From: an uncultured Bacilli bacterium
GTDB taxonomy: Bacteria; Bacillota_I; Bacilli_A; RFN20; CAG-826
Direction of reading: 5' to 3'
Length of the DNA: 48,652 nt
NCBI GenBank assembly: GCA_934168325.1
Contig: CAKPNG010000009.1
Span: 1-48,652, forward strand
The notes beneath the pieces were generated by a model. That model saw only the letters and a list, made by a program, of their open reading frames with translations, was not told where the DNA came from and ran no database searches. Each line of letters opens with the position of its first letter. Position 1 is the first letter of the stretch. The translations under genes were made by a program, and so were the position numbers. Positions 15,715 through 23,605 of this stretch are shown one piece after another.

Positions 15715-16773
15715 ATGGAAACAACTTTAATTTCAATTGGAAACGACATTAAAAATTATAGAATAGAGGCTGGATTATCACAAGAGCAATTATCTAAACT
15801 ATGTGGTGTTGAACGCTCTCAACTTTCTAGAATAGAAGCAGGAACAGTTTTGGGTGTAACTTATGTTACAATTGAACGTATATTGAATTCTTTGGGAAGA
15901 ACAATACAAAATGTGAAAATTGAAACCATAGAAACACATTATGATATTAAACCATTTGTTAAATGGGCAGGTGGAAAGACACAATTATTAGAAATAATAG
16001 AAAAACACTTACCTGAAAAATTTAATAGATATTTTGAACCTTTTGTTGGTGGTGGAGCATTATTGTTTAAAATTCAGCCTAAATCATTCTCTATAAATGA
16101 TTTTAATGAAGAACTAATAGCAGCTTTTCATTGTTTTCAAAATGACGATTTATTTAATTCGTTAAAAGAAGAATTAAATAAACATGAACAAAATAATTCG
16201 GAAAAATATTTCTATTCAATTAGAGAGAAAGATAGAGATGAATTATTTAATTGCTTACCAATACATGTAAGGGCTGCGAGAATGATTTATCTTAATAAAG
16301 CTTGTTTTAATGGTCTTTATAGAGTTAATTCAAAAGGCTATTATAACGTTCCATTTGGGAAAAAAGATAAAGTAATTTGTTTTGATAGAGAAAATTTTGA
16401 AAATTTAAGAAAGTTTTTTAAAAATAGGAAAGCTGTTATAACAAATTGTGATTTTGAAAATGCTGTAAAGAACGCTAAAAAAGGAGATTTCGTTTATTTT
16501 GATCCTCCATATGATACACGGGAAAATAAAGATAGTTTTACTTCCTATGACAAACATGCGTTTGGTAAAGATGAACAAATAAGACTTTCTAAAGTCTATA
16601 AAAATTTAGCTAAAAAAGGTGTTTATGTAATGTTAAGTAATCACAATACTGAATTTATTAGAGAATTATATAAAGATTTTCATATAAATGTTATTCCTGC
16701 AAAAAGAATGATTAATTCTAAGGGAGATGGCAGAGGCACTGTTGAAGAGGTACTAATAACAAATTATGAATAA
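15715..16773 (+). CDS. dpnM: HTH-fused DpnIIA-type adenine-N6 methyltransferase (GATC)
   Basis: Methylates adenine in GATC on double-stranded DNA, protecting the host from the adjacent DpnII-type nuclease. Residues about 10-62 form an XRE-family helix-turn-helix (IEAGLSQEQLSKLCGVERSQLSRIE). A D12-class Dam-like methyltransferase follows: FVKWAGGKTQLL near residue 80, the SAM-binding EPFVGGGALLF near 107, and the catalytic DPPY at 263-266. Without the N-terminal part the enzyme is about 275 residues, close to M.DpnIIA (284). The HTH fusion is unusual for this subfamily and suggests self-regulation, as known for some other type II methyltransferases. The gene overlaps dpnA by 8 bases. What else: any GATC Dam homologue; the cassette context supports DpnIIA. 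Confidence 0.88.
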   Translation: METTLISIGNDIKNYRIEAGLSQEQLSKLCGVERSQLSRIEAGTVLGVTYVTIERILNSLGRTIQNVKIETIETHYDIKPFVKWAGGKTQLLEIIEKHLPEKFNRYFEPFVGGGALLFKIQPKSFSINDFNEELIAAFHCFQNDDLFNSLKEELNKHEQNNSEKYFYSIREKDRDELFNCLPIHVRAARMIYLNKACFNGLYRVNSKGYYNVPFGKKDKVICFDRENFENLRKFFKNRKAVITNCDFENAVKNAKKGDFVYFDPPYDTRENKDSFTSYDKHAFGKDEQIRLSKVYKNLAKKGVYVMLSNHNTEFIRELYKDFHINVIPAKRMINSKGDGRGTVEEVLITNYE

Positions 16774-17527
16774 ACCGTATTTTGTTAATGATTTTTCAAC
16801 ATTGTATTACGGAAATTGTTTAAAAATATTAAAACAATTAGGTGATAAAACTATTGATGTAATTTTTGCTGATCCACCATATTTCCTATCTGGTGGAGGT
16901 GTATCTTGCAGGTCTGGAAAACAAGTTTGTGTAAACAAAGCCAATTGGGATAAGAAAATTGATGTCGATAAAAGATTAAAATTTAATAGACAATGGCTTA
17001 AAGAGTGCAGAAGAGTTCTAAAAGATGATGGTACAATTTGGATTAGTGGTACTTTTCATAATATTTATTCAATAGGTGTTTCTTTAGAAAAAGAAGAATA
17101 CTCAATTATCAATAATATTACTTGGCAAAAACCAAATCCTGCGCCAAATTTAGCTTGTAGATGTTTTACAAATTCAACTGAAACCATTTTGTGGGCAAGG
17201 AAACAATTGTCATCTAATAAAAAAGGAAAACATTATTTTAATTACACCTTAATGAAAGAGATAAATAACAACAAGCAGATGAAGGATGTATGGAACATTA
17301 AATTGCCAAAAAAAGAAGAAAAGAAATATGGTAAACATCCTACACAAAAACCTGTTGATTTATTAATTAGAATTATTCAAGCTTCTACGAAAGAAAATGA
17401 TATTGTACTTGATCCTTTTTGCGGAAGTTCTACCACAGGGGTAGCATGCAAATTACTTCATCGCAAATATATTGGAATTGATAATGTTAAGGAATATCTA
17501 GATTTATCAATTAAACGCTTAAAGTAA
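16766..17527 (+). CDS. dpnA: DpnA-type second methyltransferase (DpnIIB)
   Basis: A 253-residue beta-class DNA methyltransferase: the catalytic DPPY comes first (D36-Y39) and the SAM-binding DPFCGSSTTG block (from D216) near the C-terminus. HPTQKPVDLLIRII precedes the latter, as in the N4/N6 MTase family. In Streptococcus pneumoniae DpnII systems the second enzyme, DpnA, methylates single-stranded as well as duplex DNA and protects incoming transforming DNA; the same role is inferred here. Order and overlap (dpnM-dpnA-dpnB) match the pneumococcal operon. The start overlaps the end of dpnM, so translation is probably coupled. Confidence 0.87.
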   Translation: MNKPYFVNDFSTLYYGNCLKILKQLGDKTIDVIFADPPYFLSGGGVSCRSGKQVCVNKANWDKKIDVDKRLKFNRQWLKECRRVLKDDGTIWISGTFHNIYSIGVSLEKEEYSIINNITWQKPNPAPNLACRCFTNSTETILWARKQLSSNKKGKHYFNYTLMKEINNNKQMKDVWNIKLPKKEEKKYGKHPTQKPVDLLIRIIQASTKENDIVLDPFCGSSTTGVACKLLHRKYIGIDNVKEYLDLSIKRLK

Positions 17528-17575
17528 ATATAATAAACAATAAGAATTTTTTATTAAACTGTGAGGGTATCAAGA

Positions 17576-18466
17576 ATGAAAAGAAATTTTGATGAATGGT
17601 TATTAACTATGAAAGATAGTGTTGCATCTTGGACATATTATACAGATTTTCGAAAAGTTTATGAAAATGTAAGTAAAATAAAAATAGAATTAAATATTCT
17701 AAATTCACTAATTGGCTCGAAAGATATTGAAAATGAATTCGTTGATATTGTACAAAAGTACCCCAATGTTCTTTCTGTAATACCAATATTATTAGCAAAA
17801 CGTGAAAGAGAAATTAAAGTGAACGACACAAATGGCAATTATGTTTTTAATTTTGTTAATATAAATTACTCTATAGATCAATATACCTTATTTATGAAGA
17901 ATAGTGGACTTTTTGAACTATTGCAGCATCATATTATAAATAATTTGGTAGATTATGTTCTAGGAATAGAAGTTGGCATGGATACTAACGGTAGAAAAAA
18001 TAGAACTGGTGATGTAATGGAAGATTTAGTCGAATCTTATTTGATAAAAGCAGGACTAAAGAAAAATGCTTCATATTTTAAAGAAATGTATTTATCAGAA
18101 ATAGAAAGTAAATTTAATATTAACTTATCTGCAATTAGCAATAAAGATAAAACTGAGAAACGTTTTGATTTTGTTTTTATTGGTGCTTTTGGGACTATAT
18201 TTGCTTGTGAATGTAATTTTTATGGAAGTAGTGGCTCTAAATTAAACGAAACAGCAAGAAGCTATAAAAATATAGCAATTGAATCAAAAGGAATTAATAA
18301 TTTTGAATTTGTTTGGTTCACAGATGGCATAGGTTGGAATTCTGCCAAACATAATTTAGAAGAAACTTTTGAAGTACTAGATAATCTATATAATTTAGAA
18401 GATTTAAATAATGGTATTATAAACAAACTAGTAGACACTACTGAATTTGTAAAAAAGAACATTTAA
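17576..18466 (+). CDS. dpnB: DpnII/MboI-type restriction endonuclease (GATC)
   Basis: A 296-residue type II nuclease cutting unmethylated GATC. Family-typical segments are NFDEWLLTMKDSVASWTYYTDF at the N-terminus, LNSLIGSKDIENEF, the central GDVMEDLVE, and the active-site region KRFDFVFIG...ACECNFYGSSGSKLNETARSYK, where the Asp and the Glu of ECNFYG are the likely metal ligands. The length matches R.DpnII (288). GAGGG at 17563-17567 fits the ATG at 17576; a GTG at 17561 in frame would sit upstream of that ribosome site and is not preferred. The stop is followed by about 70 bases and then repeat copy B. Confidence 0.9.
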   Translation: MKRNFDEWLLTMKDSVASWTYYTDFRKVYENVSKIKIELNILNSLIGSKDIENEFVDIVQKYPNVLSVIPILLAKREREIKVNDTNGNYVFNFVNINYSIDQYTLFMKNSGLFELLQHHIINNLVDYVLGIEVGMDTNGRKNRTGDVMEDLVESYLIKAGLKKNASYFKEMYLSEIESKFNINLSAISNKDKTEKRFDFVFIGAFGTIFACECNFYGSSGSKLNETARSYKNIAIESKGINNFEFVWFTDGIGWNSAKHNLEETFEVLDNLYNLEDLNNGIINKLVDTTEFVKKNI

Positions 18467-18539
18467 CGGTTAATCTTATTAATGAAATCATACAATGTTA
18501 AGAAGCAGCTCTATATTTACGGTTTTTGTTTTTACTTTA

Positions 18540-18595
18540 AATTTAATAAAAACAGTTGAGTTTTAAAGGGTTTTTACAATTTTTAATGACTTTTT
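18540..18595 (+). repeat. 56-bp direct repeat flanking the RM cassette, copy B
   Basis: Gap-free partner of 15380-15435, 48/56 identical. It lies between the dpnB stop (18466) and ribF (18693). In copy A one reading frame is open across the repeat, while in copy B the same frame is closed by TAA, so the similarity is at DNA level and not a conserved peptide. Confidence 0.8.
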
Positions 18596-18677
18596 AAGAA
18601 AAAAATAATAAAAATTATGGTGAAAAATATAATTAAATATAGAACTTTTTATTATTTCTTTTTACCTAGCAAATCAT

Positions 18678-18683
18678 TATAAT
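18678..18683 (+). promoter_or_regulatory. -10 hexamer of ribF, leaderless arrangement
   Basis: Perfect TATAAT ends 9 bases before the ribF ATG. The predicted start site falls at or up to about 3 bases before the ATG, and no Shine-Dalgarno is present. This implies a leaderless or near-leaderless mRNA. Confidence 0.6.
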
Positions 18684-18692
18684 AGTGTAGTT

Positions 18693-19595
18693 ATGAGTAT
18701 TATATATATAGAAAGTGAAAAAGATTTAGAAAAGATTATACCAGATACAAATCTAGTTTTAGGATTGTTTGATGGTATACATATTGGACATTATCAATTA
18801 ATAAGTGCAGCTAGATATATGAGTAAAGGATTATTATCAGTTATTTCTTTTGATCGCTCACTTAAATCTAATGATAAGCAAGTTATATTATCTTTAGATG
18901 ATAAGATTAATAAATTTATTGAATTAGGTGTAGATAATGTTTATATTTTCATCTGTAATTCAAAATTTAAAGAAATGTCTTACCGCAAATTTATGGAGAA
19001 TGTTTTAACTAGATTTAAACCTATTAAAATATTTTGTGGACCTGATTTTAGATTCGGCTATCGTGCTCAAGGTGACATTTATTCATTAAAATCTTATTTC
19101 AGCGATGTAGTTATATTAAATTACGTTAATAATTATGATGGAACTAAGATTTCAAGTAGTATTATTAAACAGTATATTAGAGAAGGTAATGTTGAAGATG
19201 GTAATCGTTTCTTAGGATATAATTTTTATATAAAAGGAACAGTTATTAAAGGTAAACAAATTGGAAAAGAAATTGGTTTTCCAACAATTAATGTTAAATC
19301 ATCTTATGATTATATAATTCCTAAAGAAGGAGTTTATATAACAAAAGTTATTATCGATAATAAAACCTATTATGGCATGACTAATATTGGTAATAATCCA
19401 ACTATTGACAGTAATAATAAAGTTACTATTGAAACATATATATTAGATTTTAATGAAAATGTATATGGTAAAGAAGTTACTATTACCTTTTATAAAAGAC
19501 TTAGAGATGAGAAAAAATTTGCTAATATAGACGAATTAAAAGAAGAATTAATTAAAAATAAAGAAGAAGTCATCAAATATTTTGGAATTTATTGA
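18693..19595 (+). CDS. ribF: bifunctional riboflavin kinase / FAD synthetase
   Basis: Makes FMN and then FAD from riboflavin. The N-terminal nucleotidyltransferase domain (about residues 1-175) contains LGLFDGIHIGHYQLI, the variant GxFDGxHxGH motif, and a 'GPDFRFGYRAQGD' block. A flavokinase domain (about 180-300) follows with GKQIGKEIGFPTIN and NIGNNPTI. The 300 residues are normal for the family. The gene ends in TGA, which shows that TGA is a stop codon in this organism. It has its own promoter, after the RM cassette separates it from rbfA. Confidence 0.93.
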   Translation: MSIIYIESEKDLEKIIPDTNLVLGLFDGIHIGHYQLISAARYMSKGLLSVISFDRSLKSNDKQVILSLDDKINKFIELGVDNVYIFICNSKFKEMSYRKFMENVLTRFKPIKIFCGPDFRFGYRAQGDIYSLKSYFSDVVILNYVNNYDGTKISSSIIKQYIREGNVEDGNRFLGYNFYIKGTVIKGKQIGKEIGFPTINVKSSYDYIIPKEGVYITKVIIDNKTYYGMTNIGNNPTIDSNNKVTIETYILDFNENVYGKEVTITFYKRLRDEKKFANIDELKEELIKNKEEVIKYFGIY

Positions 19596-19620
19596 CTTTA
19601 TTAACTAAATTATATAAGAT
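19592..19620 (+). promoter_or_regulatory. rpsO promoter
   Basis: TTGACT (19592-19597), 17 bases, TAAGAT (19615-19620). The -35 hexamer contains the ribF stop codon TGA (19593-19595). The predicted start is near 19627, giving a leader of about 75 bases. Confidence 0.55.
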
Positions 19621-19641
19621 ATATAAGACTTTTATCCAAGT

Positions 19642-19662
19642 TATAATTTGTCCCGAATTATA
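19642..19662 (+). promoter_or_regulatory. rpsO leader hairpin, candidate S15 autoregulatory site
   Basis: Stem TATAATT (19642-19648) / AATTATA (19656-19662) with loop TGTCCCG, about 40 bases before rpsO. S15 commonly represses its own mRNA through a structured leader, with different structures in different phyla. Here the hairpin is seen; the regulation is inferred. Confidence 0.4.
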
Positions 19663-19702
19663 GCCTAGATTAAAGCGTATTAAATTATGGGAGGAAAAAG
19701 AA

Positions 19703-19972
19703 ATGGCATTATCAAAAGAAACTAAAGCTGGTATCGTAAAAGAATACTCACAAGGTAAAAATGATACAGGTTCAGTTCAAGTTCAAGTTGCTTTATTAAC
19801 AGCTAAAATTAAGGCTTTAACAGAACACTTAAAAGCTAATGACAAAGATAATAGTGCAAGACGTGGATTATTAATTCTCGTTGGTAAAAGAAAAGCTTTA
19901 TTATCTTATCTTGAAAGAACTGATCGTGAAGCTTATGCAAAATTAATCGGTCAACTCGGATTAAGAAAATAG
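19703..19972 (+). CDS. rpsO: 30S ribosomal protein S15
   Basis: An 89-residue primary rRNA-binding protein of the 30S platform, full length for the family. Typical segments are DTGSVQVQVALLTAKIKALTEHL, the ARRGLLILVGKRKALLSYL helix and the C-terminal YAKLIGQLGLRK. GGGAGG about 10 bases before the ATG is a strong ribosome site. The gene is followed at once by an intrinsic terminator, so it is a single-gene unit, usually paired with pnp, which here lies 3.6 kb further on after two ABC transporter genes. Confidence 0.97.
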   Translation: MALSKETKAGIVKEYSQGKNDTGSVQVQVALLTAKIKALTEHLKANDKDNSARRGLLILVGKRKALLSYLERTDREAYAKLIGQLGLRK

Positions 19973-19990
19973 TTAAAGAAATTTGAATCA

Positions 19991-20018
19991 AAAAACTCTA
20001 TAATAATATAGAGTTTTT
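19991..20018 (+). terminator. rpsO terminator
   Basis: Stem AAAAACTCTAT (19991-20001) / ATAGAGTTTTT (20008-20018), loop AATAAT, with the T-run forming the 3' arm and tail. It lies 19 bases after the rpsO stop. Confidence 0.85.
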
Positions 20019-20032
20019 TATTTTGTTAAGTT

Positions 20033-21772
20033 ATGGAAAAAAGTTATTATTCATTAAGAAATTATAAAAAAGAATTGATATTAGGGCCTTTATTTAAAGT
20101 AATAGAGGTAATTTTTGAATTAATTGTTCCTTTTTTAATGAAATATATAATAAATGAAAGCATTGAATATGCTAATAATGGTAATATTTGGCATATTATA
20201 ATTCCAGGATTAATAATTATTTTATTTTGTATATTAGGATTTTGTTCAACTTATGTCTGCCAATATTTTGCAAGCATTGCTTCTCAAGGATTTGGTACTG
20301 ATTTAAGAAATAGAATATATCAAAAAGTTTTATCTTTATCTTTAAGTGATGTAGAAAATCTAGGTAAATCTAATTTAATAAATCTAATTAATAATGATTC
20401 TAATAGACTTCAATTAAGTGTAGCTATGTTAATTAGATTAGTAATTAGAGCTCCTGTATTAGTTATTGGATCTTTAATTTGTTCATTTATCATTAATGTT
20501 AAAGTAGGTTTAATCTTTTTAGCGATAGTTCCTTTAATCTTATTAATATTAGGCATTATTATTTATTTTAATAGTAGACAATATTTAAAAGTTCAAAAAA
20601 GTGTCGATGGAATCATTACTTATACTAACGATTCTTTAAATGGTGCTAGAGTAATTAGAGCTTTTAATACTAAAGATGTATCTAATAAAAAATATGAAGA
20701 TTTAACTAATGATTATTTTAAAGAAACAAAAAAAGCTAATTTAGTTGCTGCTTTAGTTAATCCTTTAACATTTTTAATAGTAGATGTTGCTATTGCTCTA
20801 GTTATTTATTTTGGTGGCAATTTAATTTATAAAGGTGATTTAACTGATGGGGATTTAGTTGCTTTAATATCTTATTTAAATCAAATATTTGTTGCTTTAG
20901 TTGTTGTTACTAATTTAGTTGTTATATTTACAAAAGCTTTTTCTAGTAAAAAAAGAGTGGTTGCTTTATTAACTAAAGAAGAAACTATTAAAAATAATCC
21001 TATTTATAAAGATATTAAAATTAATAAAGGTGATACTTTAATTTCTTTTAATAATGTCGATTTTAAATACGAAAATGCTGAAAATAATGTTGTATCTAAT
21101 ATTAGTTTTGAAATTAAAAAAGGCGAAACTATCGGTATTATTGGTGGTACTGGTAGTGGTAAAACTACTTTAATTAAATTAATGGAAAGATTTTATGATA
21201 CTAGTAATGGCACCATCTTTTATAAAGGACATAATATTAAAGAATATGATATTAAGTGCTTAAGAGATGAAATATCTTTAGTTAATCAAACTAATGTTTT
21301 ATTTAATGGCACTATTAAATCTAATTTATTAATGGGTAATAAAAATGCGACACTTGAAGAAATGACTACCGCTTTAAAAGAAGCAGAAGCTTATGAATTT
21401 GTTAATAAATATGATGATTATATTAATCATGAAGTATTAGAAAACGGAAAGAATTTTAGTGGTGGTCAAAAACAAAGATTATGTTTAGCTCGTTCTTTAG
21501 TTAAAAAGTCTCAATTATTAATTTTAGATGATTCAACAAGTGCTTTAGATTATATAACTGATTTTAAAGTTAGAGAAAATATATCTAAAATTGAAGATTT
21601 AACTACAATTATAATTTCTCAACGTACTTCAAGTATTCATAATGCTGATAAAATAATCGTTATGGATAATGGTAAAATTGATGCAATAGGAACCCATGAG
21701 GAGTTATTAAAATCATCAATTTTATATAAAGAAATTTATGATTCACAAGTAAAGGAGAAAGAACATGAATAA
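20033..21772 (+). CDS. heterodimeric ABC exporter subunit with degenerate ATPase site
   Basis: A 579-residue membrane ATPase: an N-terminal six-helix exporter domain (about residues 1-310) and a C-terminal nucleotide-binding domain. Walker A GGTGSGKTT starts at G371 and the signature FSGGQKQR is intact. Walker B reads LLILDD, with D500 replacing the catalytic glutamate. The partner gene has a normal glutamate but an altered signature (LSKGE). Together they give one canonical and one degenerate ATP site, as in BmrCD, LmrCD and TM287/288 exporters. The substrate is unknown: multidrug, lipid or peptide export are all possible. The ATG overlaps no Shine-Dalgarno and follows the rpsO terminator closely. 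Confidence 0.85.
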   Translation: MEKSYYSLRNYKKELILGPLFKVIEVIFELIVPFLMKYIINESIEYANNGNIWHIIIPGLIIILFCILGFCSTYVCQYFASIASQGFGTDLRNRIYQKVLSLSLSDVENLGKSNLINLINNDSNRLQLSVAMLIRLVIRAPVLVIGSLICSFIINVKVGLIFLAIVPLILLILGIIIYFNSRQYLKVQKSVDGIITYTNDSLNGARVIRAFNTKDVSNKKYEDLTNDYFKETKKANLVAALVNPLTFLIVDVAIALVIYFGGNLIYKGDLTDGDLVALISYLNQIFVALVVVTNLVVIFTKAFSSKKRVVALLTKEETIKNNPIYKDIKINKGDTLISFNNVDFKYENAENNVVSNISFEIKKGETIGIIGGTGSGKTTLIKLMERFYDTSNGTIFYKGHNIKEYDIKCLRDEISLVNQTNVLFNGTIKSNLLMGNKNATLEEMTTALKEAEAYEFVNKYDDYINHEVLENGKNFSGGQKQRLCLARSLVKKSQLLILDDSTSALDYITDFKVRENISKIEDLTTIIISQRTSSIHNADKIIVMDNGKIDAIGTHEELLKSSILYKEIYDSQVKEKEHE

Positions 21773-23522
21773 TTTTAAAATTCTCCTAAAATATTTAAAA
21801 AGGTCTCTAAAGTCGGTTATTTTTTCATTAATTTGTTGTTTATTTTTTGTTCCTGCAACATTATTAATACCATTTTTTACTGGAAAATGTATTGATGTAT
21901 TTACTGAAACTATGAAGCAAGTTAATCCAGATTATAGCTTGATGTTACAAAATGAATTACGTTATTTATTCATTATTTGTGGATTAATTATTGTAGTAGT
22001 AGTTTTCCAGTATATTTTCGAGAGTTTTGTAAACATTTTTATTGAAAGAACTATTGTTTATATGAGAAATGATTTATATAAAAAAATAAATAATGTATCA
22101 ATTTCATTTATTGATTCTCATTTACATGGCGATTTAGTTAGTAGATTAATTAATGATGTTGATAACGTTTCTACTGCTTTAATTAGTGGATATAAACAAT
22201 TTTATCAAGGTGTGATTACTATTATTTTTGTATTATCTTTTATGTTTTGGCAAAACTGGTTATTAGCTTTAATTGTTATTGTTTTTACTCCATTGAGTTT
22301 CTTATTATCTTATATAATAAGTAAAAAAAGTCATATTTATTTTAAAAAGCAAGCTAAAGAAGTTGGTGATTTAGGTGCTAAGACTTTAGAAGATTTTGAA
22401 AATATTGATATTATTAAATCTTTTAATTATGGCGATGAATCTTTTATAAAATTTAAAGAAGTTAATGATTCTTTATATAAAGTAGGAAGAAAAGCTCAAT
22501 TTTTATCATCATTAACTAATCCAGTCACTAGACTTATAAATAATTCAATTTATGCAATTGTTGGGGTAGTTGGTGCAATTTTAGTAGTTTATGGGAATAA
22601 TATTAATATCGGAATTAGTTTAACTATTGGTGGAATTACAACATTTTTACAATATGCAAGTCAATTTGCTAAACCACTTAATGAAATATCAAGTTGTTTA
22701 AGTGAAATTCAAACTGGATTAGCTTCTTTAAAAAGGATAAATGAAATATTTGAATATAATGATGATATTGATAATGGAATAATCGAAGTTAAAGAAGAAA
22801 TTAATAATTTAATTTTAAAAGATGTAATGTTTGGCTATGAAAAAGATAAAATAATATTTAAAGATATTGATTTTGAAGTTAAAAAAGGCCAAAAAGTTGC
22901 AATTGTTGGACCTACTGGTTGTGGTAAAACTACTATTATTAACTTATTATTAAGATTTTATGATCCACTTAATGGTGAAATTAGTGTTAATAATATAAAT
23001 ACTTTAGATATAAAAAAAGATAATTTGAGAAATCATTTTGGAATGGTTCTTCAAGATAGTTGGATTTTCCATGGTACAGTTTTAGAAAATATAACTTATG
23101 GTAAACCTAATGCTACAATGGATGAAGTTATAAAAGCTTGTAAAAATGCGAATTGTTACGATTTAATCATGAGATTACCTCAAGGCTTTGATACTTTAAT
23201 TTCAGATGATGAAGGATTAAGTAAAGGTGAAAAACAACTTATTTGTATTGCTAGAGTAATGTTAACTTCACCAGATTTCTTAATATTAGATGAAGCGACA
23301 AGTAATGTTGATACTAGAACTGAAGCAAATATTGGTAAAGCTTTAGATCGATTAATGAAACATAAAACTTCGATTGTTATTGCTCATAGATTATCAACAA
23401 TTAAAACTAGTGATTTAATCTTAGTTTTAAAAGATGGAAAAATTATCGAAAAAGGTAATCACAATGAATTATTATTAGAAAAAGGATTTTATTATAATTT
23501 ATTTAATTCACAATATCGTTAA
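21765..23522 (+). CDS. heterodimeric ABC exporter subunit with canonical Walker B
   Basis: The 585-residue partner of the preceding exporter, overlapping it by 8 bases behind an AAAGGAGAAAG ribosome site. It has an N-terminal exporter membrane domain and a C-terminal ATPase with Walker A GPTGCGKTT. Walker B FLILDE carries the catalytic E510, and the H-loop is IVIAHRLST. The signature is LSKGEKQ instead of LSGGQ, so it contributes the degenerate half of the other subunit's site. This complementary degeneration supports an obligate heterodimer. The substrate cannot be read from the sequence. Confidence 0.86.
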   Translation: MNNFKILLKYLKRSLKSVIFSLICCLFFVPATLLIPFFTGKCIDVFTETMKQVNPDYSLMLQNELRYLFIICGLIIVVVVFQYIFESFVNIFIERTIVYMRNDLYKKINNVSISFIDSHLHGDLVSRLINDVDNVSTALISGYKQFYQGVITIIFVLSFMFWQNWLLALIVIVFTPLSFLLSYIISKKSHIYFKKQAKEVGDLGAKTLEDFENIDIIKSFNYGDESFIKFKEVNDSLYKVGRKAQFLSSLTNPVTRLINNSIYAIVGVVGAILVVYGNNINIGISLTIGGITTFLQYASQFAKPLNEISSCLSEIQTGLASLKRINEIFEYNDDIDNGIIEVKEEINNLILKDVMFGYEKDKIIFKDIDFEVKKGQKVAIVGPTGCGKTTIINLLLRFYDPLNGEISVNNINTLDIKKDNLRNHFGMVLQDSWIFHGTVLENITYGKPNATMDEVIKACKNANCYDLIMRLPQGFDTLISDDEGLSKGEKQLICIARVMLTSPDFLILDEATSNVDTRTEANIGKALDRLMKHKTSIVIAHRLSTIKTSDLILVLKDGKIIEKGNHNELLLEKGFYYNLFNSQYR

Positions 23523-23605
23523 TTTTATAAATATAGTTAGAAAGTTGACTTCATTAGTGATATATTTTAATAGTATAAATTTTAGAGGATGAGAAATTAA
23601 AAGAA

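Noticed and set aside
17561..17575. GTG start for the DpnII-type nuclease
   Set aside because: The Shine-Dalgarno GAGGG overlaps this start and is correctly spaced for the ATG at 17576, which also matches the family N-terminus.
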